A DNA stretch of 28,746 nt from an uncultured Prevotella sp. (GCA_905202125.1 CAJKQX010000027.1:1-28746), one strand, 5' to 3'; counted from the first letter of the stretch, positions 1-7,396 are shown. A program made the numbers and translations. Notes: a model not told the origin generated them from the letters alone.

Positions 1-74
1 CACGACTGGTAACGAATCTAACCTACGTGGCTATAGTTTTCGGACAGTCTCCCCCGATTACACATTACACATAA

Positions 75-127
75 CCTGCATTATCCAAAATCGTCATTAG
101 ACCGACAATGGGCATGAATGATGCAGG
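75..127. repeat. Copy 1 of the CCCAAATCGGTC-type hairpin repeat
   Basis: This stretch reads ttatccaaaatcg-tcattag followed by accgacaatgggcatgaatg. It matches positions 28675-28717 over about 40 nt with only small indels, and it matches the perfect hairpin at 17973-18000 in its core. Here it sits between 7-bp inverted arms CCTGCAT (75-81) and ATGCAGG (121-127), so the whole piece can fold. It lies just past the 3' end of the fucosidase gene, where it could also act as a 3' stem-loop, although no T-run follows. The similarity is seen directly; the function is unknown. The first 74 bases of the window show nothing recognisable. Confidence 0.6.
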
Positions 128-146
128 ATATTACTATATTTTCTCT

Positions 147-1538
147 TTACAGCGGTTGATAAACGCCCAGCTCAGCAATGGCCGGAGCCTCGTTGCTGCG
201 TGTGATGGTCACGCGCACAAAGGCTGCCAGAGTTGTGGGGAAGCGATGTATCTTCACGCGGCTCTTTGTCGGAGCCTCGCCCTCGAAGAGTGTTTTCCAC
301 TCACCGCTCATCGTGCGGCATTCTATCTTGTAGGCCTCGATGACGCCACCTTTAGGTTCGGTGAGCACCACCATGTCTGTGGCGCAGTCGCGTCCCAGCT
401 CCACCATCCACCACGGGCTCTTCACCGATGGCACCGAGTACCATGCCGAGTTGAAATTATCGTCGTTGGCATAGTCCATGATCTGTGTGTCATCACTCCA
501 TGAAGACTCCGATGGCATGTTCAGCGCGAGGTTCTTCTGCACCACGGGTGCCGGATTTTCCGGCACGGTGTAGTGTTTCTTCACGTCGTCCCTGTTGAGT
601 CGGCCTATCTCCTTGAGCGCCTTCAGGGCATTGGCATCGATGAGTCCGTCGCGGTTGGGAGCGGCATTGAGCACGAAACTGCAATGCGCTTTGCCGTAAG
701 GAGCGAGGATATCGTTGACCAACCACTTGGGGTCTTTCACGTCCTTGCCGGGCATATCGGTCTTCCAGAACCATGAATCCTGTATGGGCAGACACGCCAT
801 CGCGGGCAGATGGTTGGTGTTGGCGTCAATCTTCTGACCGGCACCCTGCTCGTAGAACTTGATGTCGCTGTAGAAGAGTTCCTCGCGCGGATACTTGTGC
901 GAGTTCATATCGATGACCAGACAGTTGGGTTGCAGCGACTTGATCAGCTTGTACACCTCCGGGAACGACACGTCGTCATAGGATATGCGTCCCCAGGGCG
1001 CTTCCCATCCGTCGAACATGAAGGCCGTCACCTCACCGTAGTTGGTGAGAAGCTCGGTGATCTGGTCTTTCATCATCTTTATCTTGTCCGGAGTGATCTT
1101 GTGACGGCGCAGACGGTTGTGTGTATCGAGCACAGAGAAATGGAACATGATCTTCATGCCCTGTTTGCGGAAGGCGTCGCAATACTCACGCACCACGTCG
1201 CGGCCCAACTTGGAGTGCATGATGTTGTAGTCGGTGGTCTTGGTGTCCCACATACACAGTCCGTTATGGTGTTTCACCGACAGACAGCCATACGTCATGT
1301 TTGCCGACTTGGCCGCTTTGGCCCACTGGTTGCAGTCGAACTTGGGAGCGTCGATGACTATCGGCGACTGGTCGGGGTCACTCCAGTCGGCCTCCACGTA
1401 TGTGGGGATGGCCCAATGGTTGAACATACCGAAGCGCAAGTCCTCGAATTCCTGCTGCAACTGATGCAGCGACTTGGTCTGGGCTGAGGCCAGCAGCGTG
1501 GCAAAAAGGCCGGCAGCGATGAATAGACGTCTTTTCAT
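147..1538 (-). CDS. Secreted GH29-type alpha-L-fucosidase with C-terminal F5/8 type C-like domain
   Basis: The product is 463 residues. It begins with a clear signal peptide (KRR, hydrophobic core, ASAQ near residue 20), so it is exported to the periplasm or outer surface. Residues of about 25-330 carry GH29 landmarks: FGMFNHWAI (37-44), a KHHNG motif (89-93) equivalent to the usual KHHDG, and FMFDGW with Asp176 as the expected nucleophile. Residues of about 335-463 (NLALNMPSESSWSDD to the end) look like a discoidin/F5-8C carbohydrate-binding domain. The family removes terminal L-fucose from host glycans or plant polysaccharides by a retaining mechanism. The HWAIPTYVEADW segment and the D-to-N change in KHHDG are atypical, so the exact substrate is open. 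It is not surrounded by SusC/SusD genes. The annotated ATG starts directly at the signal peptide. Confidence 0.85.
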   Translation of the reverse strand: MKRRLFIAAGLFATLLASAQTKSLHQLQQEFEDLRFGMFNHWAIPTYVEADWSDPDQSPIVIDAPKFDCNQWAKAAKSANMTYGCLSVKHHNGLCMWDTKTTDYNIMHSKLGRDVVREYCDAFRKQGMKIMFHFSVLDTHNRLRRHKITPDKIKMMKDQITELLTNYGEVTAFMFDGWEAPWGRISYDDVSFPEVYKLIKSLQPNCLVIDMNSHKYPREELFYSDIKFYEQGAGQKIDANTNHLPAMACLPIQDSWFWKTDMPGKDVKDPKWLVNDILAPYGKAHCSFVLNAAPNRDGLIDANALKALKEIGRLNRDDVKKHYTVPENPAPVVQKNLALNMPSESSWSDDTQIMDYANDDNFNSAWYSVPSVKSPWWMVELGRDCATDMVVLTEPKGGVIEAYKIECRTMSGEWKTLFEGEAPTKSRVKIHRFPTTLAAFVRVTITRSNEAPAIAELGVYQPL

Positions 1539-1589
1539 AGTTTTTGTTTTTTTATTGTAAGTTTAAGTATTCCGATAAATATAAGCCTG

Positions 1590-1764
1590 TCACATCGCCC
1601 ACTCCATCCAGTCATCAGGCGTTACGACTATCTTGTTTTTCGACAATCATCTTCATGAGCGTACTCTTGCCTACCTGTCGCGCACCTATGACAATGATGG
1701 CCTTGCCTGTGAACATGCGCGACTCTATCGTATTTTGCAACAGGCGGGTAATCATGTTTTGCAT
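1590..1764 (-). pseudogene. Internally deleted AAA ATPase relic (COG1373/AAA_14 + DUF4143 type)
   Basis: From the ATG at 1764 the reading frame gives a typical N-terminus with a Walker A motif, IVIGARQVGKSTLMKM, and stops after 49 residues at 1615. Shifting frame at the AAAAACAAG stretch (about 1640) gives NKIVVTPDDWMEW and then a stop at 1590, which resembles the true C-terminus of such ATPases. The middle, normally more than 300 residues with the Walker B motif and the DUF4143 domain, is missing. A -7 box is still present upstream (1779-1786). In the family these ATPases occur in many dispersed copies in Bacteroidetes. The N-terminal call is secure at the P-loop level. Assigning the C-terminal piece to the same gene is inference. 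Confidence 0.6.
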
Positions 1765-1778
1765 TGTCAATCTTTTCG

Positions 1779-1786
1779 CAAAGATA
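1779..1786 (-). promoter_or_regulatory. -7 box of the ATPase relic
   Basis: On the minus strand this reads TATCTTTG, a perfect match to the Bacteroidetes TAnnTTTG element, 14 nt before the ATG of the relic. No properly spaced TTTG -33 element was found. Confidence 0.5.
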
Positions 1787-1792
1787 TACAAA

Positions 1793-1854
1793 ATCCCAAA
1801 ATTCATCATAACTTTTGGGATTATGATCCTAAAAATCAGTATAAATTTTGGGAT
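1793..1854. repeat. Three copies of a TTTTGGGAT motif upstream of the ATPase relic
   Basis: ATCCCAAAA at 1793-1801 faces TTTTGGGAT at 1813-1821, making a perfect 9-bp inverted repeat with an 11-nt gap. A third copy, TTTTGGGAT, lies at 1846-1854. They sit directly upstream of the -7 box of the relic, so they could be binding sites for its own regulator. That role is inference. Confidence 0.5.
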
Positions 1855-1921
1855 TAGACTTCTTTTTTCGTCCAAATGCTCCTTCTTGGCAGTGACAGGC
1901 ATGAGGCATCCGGCCGCGGTG

Positions 1922-2025
1922 TCAGTCCTTGCCGTTGACCCAGAGGAATATCAGGTCGAGGAGCGTATGTCGGCGCGGCTCTTGCCGTAGACGCCCCAAC
2001 GATAGTCGGCCGCAAGAAAATCCAT
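1922..2025 (-). pseudogene. Unidentified gene-like scrap with an apparent frameshift
   Basis: This GC-rich island lies inside AT-rich intergenic DNA. On the minus strand it translates from an ATG at 2025 as MDFLAADYRWGVYGKSRAD; a frame change then gives TLLDLIFLWVNGKD and a stop at 1922. Both halves look like ordinary protein and the second ends like a C-terminus. I do not recognise the family. It may be the tail of a degraded gene. Confidence 0.3.
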
Positions 2026-2060
2026 CAAAATAATGCCGGATATATACGCCTCAAAAAACA

Positions 2061-2080
2061 GTAAAAAATTTTGACAAAAT
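2061..2080 (+). repeat. AT-rich GTAAAAnATnTTGACAAAA motif, copy 1
   Basis: The sequence gtaaaaaattttgacaaaat recurs with one to three changes at 2451-2470 and 17398-17417. The core TTTTGACAAAA is an 11-nt hyphenated palindrome. All three copies lie within about 155 nt of a palindromic array. The region 2081-2233 is otherwise AT-rich with nothing recognisable. Confidence 0.4.
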
Positions 2081-2233
2081 ATCTCCGACCGAAACTTCCG
2101 TTTTAGAAAAATGCCACGCCGACTAAATGTGAAAATATGTATCGTTATGTGAAATTATAACTCACGTATGTTAATATGATTTAAAAACATTCAAAATATG
2201 GTCGTATTTCGTTCCAAAAAAGCCCTACTTGAC

Positions 2234-2300
2234 TTCCAAAAGGGGCCCTTTCGGAGTGCGAAAGGGTTCCTTTCGGCAAGTGAAAGGGCCACTTTTGGAA
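2234..2300. repeat. Palindromic array 1 (three units, 22-nt period)
   Basis: The array begins TTCCAAAAGGGGCCC (2234-2248) and ends GGGCCACTTTTGGAA (2286-2300). These ends form a 15-bp inverted repeat with one mismatch. Between and within them are units centred near 2245.5, 2267 and 2289, each a hyphenated palindrome of the GAAAGG..CCTTTC type. A weaker fourth unit may follow at 2299-2318 (GAAAGC..GCTTT). It lies between the ATPase relic and the argS promoter. Repeat structure and period are read directly from the sequence; the role is unknown. Confidence 0.75.
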
Positions 2301-2450
2301 AGCAAGTGTGGCTTTTTGGAGTGTCGGATGGGTGATTTTAAAGACAACCAACTGTATATCAATTATTTACACAAAACTCCCGAAAACTCGCGTAAAAACG
2401 ACCGCGACACCCCGAGTCCGAAAATATCGCAAGCATGAGAGGGAAAAATG

Positions 2451-2470
2451 GTAAAATATTTTGACAAAAC
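2451..2470 (+). repeat. AT-rich GTAAAAnATnTTGACAAAA motif, copy 2
   Basis: The sequence gtaaaatattttgacaaaac matches copy 1 (2061-2080) at all but three positions. It lies about 55 nt upstream of the argS -7 box, about 150 nt after array 1. The stretch 2301-2450 holds no convincing gene. Confidence 0.4.
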
Positions 2471-2525
2471 ATATTTTGCCAAATTCTTTTTATCCGCATC
2501 GCGCTCACATACACGAATTTTTCAC

Positions 2526-2533
2526 TACCTTTG
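2526..2533 (+). promoter_or_regulatory. -7 box of argS
   Basis: TACCTTTG matches the Bacteroidetes TAnnTTTG element. It is 26 nt before the chosen argS start, which supports the ATG at 2560 over the upstream in-frame ATG at 2461. No clear TTTG -33 box is seen at the usual spacing. Confidence 0.6.
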
Positions 2534-2559
2534 CAGCCACATTTTATCATCACACGACA

Positions 2560-4377
2560 ATGAATATAGAACAAGGAATATGCCTGTCGGTCATCAAGGC
2601 CGTGAAAGCACTATACGGACAGGATGTGCCGGAGAAGATGGTGCAACTGCAAAAGACAAAACGTGAGTTTGAGGGTAGCCTCACACTCGTGGTGTTCCCC
2701 TTCCTGAAGATATCACGCAAGAAGCCCGAGGACACCGCCAACGAGATAGGACAGTGGCTGAAGGACAACGACACGAGCGTAGCCGGATACAACGTGGTGA
2801 AGGGTTTTCTCAACCTCACCATCTCGACCGCCGCATGGATAGATCTGCTCAACAGCATCAATACCGACGAGCATTTCGGCGAGCGCAAGGCCGATGCCGA
2901 CTCGCCGCTGGTGATGATAGAATATTCATCGCCCAACACCAACAAACCGCTCCACCTGGGACATGTGCGCAACAATCTCCTGGGATGGTCGCTGGCCAGA
3001 ATCATGGAGGCCAACGGCAACCGCGTGGTCAAGACGAATATCGTGAACGACCGCGGCATACACATCTGCAAGTCGATGCTGGCCTGGCTCAAATGGGGCA
3101 ACGGCGAGACACCCGAGACAAGCGGCAAGAAGGGCGACCATCTCATAGGCGACTACTACGTGGCTTTCGACAAGCACTACCGCGAGGAGGTGGCCCGGCT
3201 CAAGGCGCAATACGCAGCCGAGGGCATGGACGAGGAGTCGGCCGAGAAGAAGGCTAAGGACGAGGCACCCCTCATCAAGGAGGCTCACGACATGCTCGTC
3301 AAGTGGGAACAGGGCGACACAGAGGTGCGCGCACTGTGGCAGAAGATGAACTCATGGGTCTACGCCGGCTTCGACGAGACATACAAGGCGCTGGGCGTGG
3401 CTTTCGACAAGATTTATTACGAATCAAACACATACCTCGAGGGAAAATCAAAGGTAGAAGAGGGACTTGCCAAAGGCATCTTCTTCAGAAAGGACGACAA
3501 CAGTGTATGGGCAGACCTCAGCGATGAAGGACTGGACCAGAAACTGTTGTTACGCTCCGACGGCACATCAGTCTACATGACGCAGGACATCGGCACGGCC
3601 GACATGCGATTCAAGGACTACCCCATAGACAAGATGATATACGTGGTGGGCAACGAGCAGAACTATCATTTCCAGGTGCTCTCCATATTGCTCGACCGTC
3701 TGGGATTCAAGTGGGGCAAAGAGCTGGTGCATTTCTCCTACGGTATGGTGGAACTGCCCAACGGCAAGATGAAGAGTCGCGAGGGAACCGTGGTGGATGC
3801 CGACGACCTGATATCCGAGATGGTGAAGGACGCCCGTCAGACGAGCGAGGAACTGGGCAAGTTCAAGGACATGACCGAAGAGGAGCGCGGCGAGATAGCC
3901 CGCATCGTGGGTCTGGGAGCACTGAAATATTTCATCCTCAAGGTGGACGCACGCAAAAACATGCTCTTCAACCCCGAGGAAAGCATCGACTTCAACGGCA
4001 ACACGGGTCCTTTCATCCAGTATACTCACGCCCGCATACGCAGCATCCTGCGCAAGGCCGAGGCTGAAGGCATCGTCCTGCCCGGAACACTGGGCCATGA
4101 CATGCCCATCAATCAGAAGGAGACCGACCTCATACAGAAGATGAACGAATACGGAGCGGCCGTCGAACAGGCGGGCAAGGACTACTCGCCCAGCGGCATA
4201 GCCAACTACTGCTACGAGCTGACCAAAGAGTTCAACCAGTTCTATCACGACTACAGCATCCTCGGCGCCGACAGCAACGAGGAGAAGATAGTGAGACTCG
4301 TCATTGCCGCCAACGTGGCCAAGATACTGCGCAACGGCATGGCGCTGCTCGGCATAGAGGTGCCGGAGCGCATGTAA
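2560..4377 (+). CDS. argS: Arginyl-tRNA synthetase
   Basis: The 605-residue class I synthetase charges tRNA-Arg with arginine in the cytoplasm. The N-terminal additional domain covers roughly residues 1-110. The HIGH-type signature appears as SSPNTNKPLHLGH (HLGH at 132-135), which is typical of ArgRS, and the KMSKS-type loop appears as GKMKSREG near residue 405. The C-terminal anticodon-binding domain ends in NGMALLGIEVPERM, which is typical of the family. The reading frame is open 33 codons further upstream, but those codons overlap the promoter and do not resemble ArgRS, so the ATG at 2560 is chosen. A stem-loop follows the stop codon. Confidence 0.97.
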   Translation: MNIEQGICLSVIKAVKALYGQDVPEKMVQLQKTKREFEGSLTLVVFPFLKISRKKPEDTANEIGQWLKDNDTSVAGYNVVKGFLNLTISTAAWIDLLNSINTDEHFGERKADADSPLVMIEYSSPNTNKPLHLGHVRNNLLGWSLARIMEANGNRVVKTNIVNDRGIHICKSMLAWLKWGNGETPETSGKKGDHLIGDYYVAFDKHYREEVARLKAQYAAEGMDEESAEKKAKDEAPLIKEAHDMLVKWEQGDTEVRALWQKMNSWVYAGFDETYKALGVAFDKIYYESNTYLEGKSKVEEGLAKGIFFRKDDNSVWADLSDEGLDQKLLLRSDGTSVYMTQDIGTADMRFKDYPIDKMIYVVGNEQNYHFQVLSILLDRLGFKWGKELVHFSYGMVELPNGKMKSREGTVVDADDLISEMVKDARQTSEELGKFKDMTEEERGEIARIVGLGALKYFILKVDARKNMLFNPEESIDFNGNTGPFIQYTHARIRSILRKAEAEGIVLPGTLGHDMPINQKETDLIQKMNEYGAAVEQAGKDYSPSGIANYCYELTKEFNQFYHDYSILGADSNEEKIVRLVIAANVAKILRNGMALLGIEVPERM

Positions 4378-4409
4378 GAATCTTATATCACACATCACAT
4401 ACACCAGTC

Positions 4410-4446
4410 ACGACCGACCGCCCACTTATCATCGACGGCCGGTCGT
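4410..4446 (+). terminator. Stem-loop after argS
   Basis: ACGACCGACCG (4410-4420) pairs with CGGCCGGTCGT (4436-4446) over 11 bp with one mismatch. It is followed by TACATTTTAT, a weak T-rich tail. It probably ends or attenuates argS transcription before the RNase H gene 25 nt on. Confidence 0.5.
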
Positions 4447-4471
4447 TACATTTTATAAAAAACAAACTCGC

Positions 4472-4945
4472 ATGAACGACAAAACGACAAATCCTCCCGA
4501 CTACCGCCACGACACAGTGCTGCCCCTGCCGCCGGAGGTGACGGCCGACGCATGGGCCGTGGACGCATCGTGTCCCGGCAATCCCGGTCCGATGGAATAT
4601 CAGTGCGTGGACCTCGCCACCGGGGCTCAGGTGTTCAGATACGGACCTGTGCACGGCACCAACAACATAGGCGAGTTCTTAGCCATAGTCCATGCGCTGG
4701 CGCTCATGGAGCAACGTGGCATCAAGGGGAAGACAATATATACGGACAGCAACACGGCCATCTGCTGGGTCAGAAAAAAGCATTGCAAGACCAATCTGCA
4801 ACGCAATGAGAAGACGCAAAAACTCTTCGACGTCATCGAGCGGGCCGAGAGATGGCTCAAAACGCACTACGTGAGCACACAAATAATAAAATGGAACACG
4901 CCGCTATGGGGCGAGGTGCCGGCCGACTTCGGACGTAAGAAATAG
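4472..4945 (+). CDS. Ribonuclease H family protein (RNase HI type)
   Basis: The 157-residue protein has an RNase H fold of the type that cuts the RNA strand of RNA-DNA hybrids. The four expected acidic residues are visible: Asp31 in VDASCPGNPGP, Glu68 in GTNNIGEFLAI, Asp92 in YTDSNTA, and Asp152 in WGEVPADF near the C-terminus. A basic stretch (RKKHCKTNLQRNEKTQK, about 101-117) replaces the classic handle region. There is no signal peptide, so it is cytoplasmic. The gene lies alone between argS and the convergent ribD. Bacteroidetes often carry this short form in addition to a larger RNase HI, so I do not assign rnhA. Confidence 0.85.
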   Translation: MNDKTTNPPDYRHDTVLPLPPEVTADAWAVDASCPGNPGPMEYQCVDLATGAQVFRYGPVHGTNNIGEFLAIVHALALMEQRGIKGKTIYTDSNTAICWVRKKHCKTNLQRNEKTQKLFDVIERAERWLKTHYVSTQIIKWNTPLWGEVPADFGRKK

Positions 4946-4963
4946 TCTGTTTCATCCGTTTCA

Positions 4964-5944
4964 TCAGTCGGTCGCGACCTCTCGGCATCGCTCGTATGTG
5001 ATAATGGTGTTGCCGTCGTACTCACGACGGTCGGCCACACTCACACCGGCAGGCACAGACGGGGCCACGGTACCGGCCGTGACACAGACGGGAGCTGTCT
5101 CCACTCGTATCCTGTCCCATGCGCCGGCGGCAATGAAGGCATTGAGAGTGAATGCCCCGCCTTCGACAATAAGAGACTGTATGCCCTGCAGATAGAGACA
5201 ATCAAGCAGTTGGGGCACGACAGGCTTGTCGAAATCAAGTTCGTCGAAAGCCGGATGTTCACGGTCGACAACTATCTTAAGAGGGTCGCGCCCGGACCAC
5301 TCACGCACGTTGAGCCGCGGATTGTCGCGTTCGGCGGTGACACGGCCCACGAGTATGGCGTCGCTTTCGGCACGCAACTTATGACTGAGCATCTTGGTGA
5401 ACGGAGTGGAGATGGCCATCGGGCGGTAGTTGTCGTCGATGTATCCGTTGGCGGTCTGGGCCCATTTCAGGGTAATGAAAGGTCGTTTCAGTGTGTTGAA
5501 CGTGAAAAAGGCACTGTTCAGACTTATGCACTCGCGCTCGAGAACGCCAGTGGTCACCTCTATGCCGGCATTCTTCAATTTCTGTATACCGCGTCCGCAG
5601 ACACGCGCAAAGGGGTCTGTGCAGCCCACGACCACACGCCTCACGCCCTTGCTCACTATCAGATCGGCACAGGGAGGAGTGCGTCCGTAGTGGGCGCAGG
5701 GCTCCAGACTGACATACATCGTGGCCTCGGGCAGGAGCCAAAGGTCGCACTCACGCACAGAGGCGAAGGCGTTGACCTCGGCATGTCCTTGTCCGCAACA
5801 CACGTGATAGCCCTCGCCTATGATACGGTCCCGGGCCACTATCACAGCTCCGACCATCGGATTGGGACGCGCGCCCGAACGTCCGCACTCGGCCAGTTGC
5901 AGACAACGGCGCATATACATTTCATCTATGGAATTTCGGATCAT
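4964..5944 (-). CDS. ribD: Bifunctional riboflavin biosynthesis deaminase/reductase RibD
   Basis: RibD catalyses two steps of riboflavin synthesis: deamination of the diaminopyrimidine intermediate and NADPH-dependent reduction of its ribosyl group. From the ATG at 5944 the protein has 326 residues. The N-terminal zinc deaminase shows HAE (54-56) and PCAHYGRTPPCADL (Cys83, Cys92); the reductase domain starts near TLKWAQTANGYID. The frame stays open upstream to 6007, but that part overlaps the promoter boxes at 5959-5974 and lacks family similarity, so it is excluded. ATG 5920 is an alternative start. The gene is divergent from prmC and shares a compact promoter region with it. Confidence 0.92.
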   Translation of the reverse strand: MIRNSIDEMYMRRCLQLAECGRSGARPNPMVGAVIVARDRIIGEGYHVCCGQGHAEVNAFASVRECDLWLLPEATMYVSLEPCAHYGRTPPCADLIVSKGVRRVVVGCTDPFARVCGRGIQKLKNAGIEVTTGVLERECISLNSAFFTFNTLKRPFITLKWAQTANGYIDDNYRPMAISTPFTKMLSHKLRAESDAILVGRVTAERDNPRLNVREWSGRDPLKIVVDREHPAFDELDFDKPVVPQLLDCLYLQGIQSLIVEGGAFTLNAFIAAGAWDRIRVETAPVCVTAGTVAPSVPAGVSVADRREYDGNTIITYERCREVATD

Positions 5945-5958
5945 ATCAAATAAATCTG

Positions 5959-5966
5959 TATCTTTG
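5959..5966 (+). promoter_or_regulatory. -7 box of the prmC-recX-comF operon
   Basis: TATCTTTG lies 46 nt before the prmC ATG. It directly abuts the oppositely oriented ribD box at 5967-5974, so the 16 bases form a near palindrome around TTTGCAAA. Confidence 0.6.
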
Positions 5967-5974
5967 CAAATATA
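5967..5974 (-). promoter_or_regulatory. -7 box of ribD
   Basis: On the minus strand this is TATATTTG, matching TAnnTTTG. It lies 22 nt before the chosen ribD ATG and helps rule out the longer upstream start. Confidence 0.6.
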
Positions 5975-6012
5975 AATCTCCGCCGCCACACTCACGGCGC
6001 ACATCAAACATC

Positions 6013-6852
6013 ATGACATACAGAGAACTATGGCAACAACTGGTGCCGATATACGGCGACGAGGAGGCCAAAAGCATCGCCCGACTGGTCTACGACCGTA
6101 TGTTCGGACTCTCGCTGACCGATATTTGTATTGGCAAAGATAAGCAATTATCCACTAACGACAGCAAAAAGCTGTCTGAAATTGCCGCGCGACTGCTCCG
6201 CAACGAACCGGTGCAGTATGTCCTCGGGAGCGAATCGTTCGGCGGACGCGAATTCCATGTGGCGCCGGGAGTGCTCATCCCGCGGCCCGAGACGGTCATG
6301 CTGCCACGGCTGGCGCGCGACTATTGCCGCGACTTAGGACACGAGGCGCATATTCTCGACATCGGTACGGGTAGCGGATGTATAGCCGTGAGCATGGCGC
6401 TGGACATACCGCAGGCACACGTGTCGGCATGGGACATATCGCCCGAGGCACTCAACATAGCGCGAGGCAACGCACGGGAGATGGGCGCCGAGGTGGATTT
6501 CGTCCTTCAGGATGCGCTCAACGCGCCCGAGGACGGCGACCGATGGGACGTCATAGTGAGCAATCCGCCGTATATCTGCATGCAGGAACGGAGCGAGATG
6601 TGCGCCAACGTGCTCGACTACGAACCCTCCACGGCGCTCTTCGTGCCCGACGACGACCCGCTGCTTTTCTATCGGGCGATAAGCCGCTATGCCAGAACGG
6701 CGTTGAAGAAGGGTGGACATCTGCTCTTCGAAATCAACCCTCTGTATGCAGAGGAGATGCGCGAACTGCTACGGGGACTACTATATAATAAGGTGGAAAT
6801 ACTCGCAGACGAGTTTGGCAAACAGCGTTTCGCCATCGCTACACGCGCCTGA
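6013..6852 (+). CDS. prmC: Peptide chain release factor N5-glutamine methyltransferase
   Basis: PrmC methylates the glutamine of the GGQ motif in release factors RF1 and RF2 using S-adenosylmethionine, improving translation termination. The 279-residue protein has the N-terminal helical domain (about 1-85), the SAM-binding LDIGTGSGCIA motif (115-125) and the catalytic NPPY at 184-187. It starts 46 nt after its -7 box. The recX gene follows closely, consistent with an operon prmC-recX-comF. Confidence 0.95.
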   Translation: MTYRELWQQLVPIYGDEEAKSIARLVYDRMFGLSLTDICIGKDKQLSTNDSKKLSEIAARLLRNEPVQYVLGSESFGGREFHVAPGVLIPRPETVMLPRLARDYCRDLGHEAHILDIGTGSGCIAVSMALDIPQAHVSAWDISPEALNIARGNAREMGAEVDFVLQDALNAPEDGDRWDVIVSNPPYICMQERSEMCANVLDYEPSTALFVPDDDPLLFYRAISRYARTALKKGGHLLFEINPLYAEEMRELLRGLLYNKVEILADEFGKQRFAIATRA

Positions 6853-6895
6853 CATGGGCGCAACAACATATCTCTTATTTGAAAAAATATCTGTC

Positions 6896-7396
6896 ATGAT
6901 AAAACAAACGAAACAGATGGACGAGCAACAGGCTCTCGGCAAACTGGCGGCCATGTGCTCAAAGGCGGAGCACTCAAGCGGCGAGATAATAAAAAAAATG
7001 CGCCAATGGCAACTCCCTGAGGACGTGCAGCAACGCATTTTGCAACGTCTGACGGACGACAGATACGTGGACAACGTGCGGTTCTGCCGCTCATTCGTGC
7101 GCGAAAAGATTTGTTTCGACAAGTGGGGACGCCGCAAAATCGAACAGGCACTATATATTAAAGGTGTGGCGAAGACAATCTATTCGCCCATACTCGACGA
7201 GGTGGACGACGGGGAATATGTCCGCGCGCTGCGCCCTCTCATTACTGCCAAGAGCAAGAGCATCAGTGCGGCGAGCGAATATGAACTGAACGGCAAACTC
7301 ATACGATTCGCCCTGGGCCGCGGGTTCGGCATGGATATCATACGGCAGTGCATCGACAGTGACGACAAATACGACATACCTGAGGACAATGATTAG
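6896..7396 (+). CDS. recX: Regulatory protein RecX
   Basis: The 166-residue protein matches RecX, a small helical modulator that limits RecA filament growth. Family features include an acid-rich N-terminal helix with CSKAEHSSGEI, the repeat RLTDDRYVDNVRFCRSFVREK and the following KWGRRKIEQALYIKG. ATG 6896 is chosen because the similarity starts there. ATG 6854, 1 nt after the prmC stop, would add 14 residues (MGATTYLLFEKISV) with no family match. The 3' end overlaps comF by 8 nt (ATGATTAG), which suggests translational coupling. Confidence 0.88.
   Translation: MIKQTKQMDEQQALGKLAAMCSKAEHSSGEIIKKMRQWQLPEDVQQRILQRLTDDRYVDNVRFCRSFVREKICFDKWGRRKIEQALYIKGVAKTIYSPILDEVDDGEYVRALRPLITAKSKSISAASEYELNGKLIRFALGRGFGMDIIRQCIDSDDKYDIPEDND

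Noticed and set aside
2061..2080. A sigma-70 type TTGACA -35 promoter box
   Set aside because: No TATAAT follows at about 17 nt, and the Bacteroidetes primary sigma factor uses TTTG/TAnnTTTG. The repeated context suggests a repeat family instead.
2234..2300. A CRISPR array
   Set aside because: Units are 15 nt with 7-nt linkers that are not spacer-like, unit sequences vary, and no cas gene is present.
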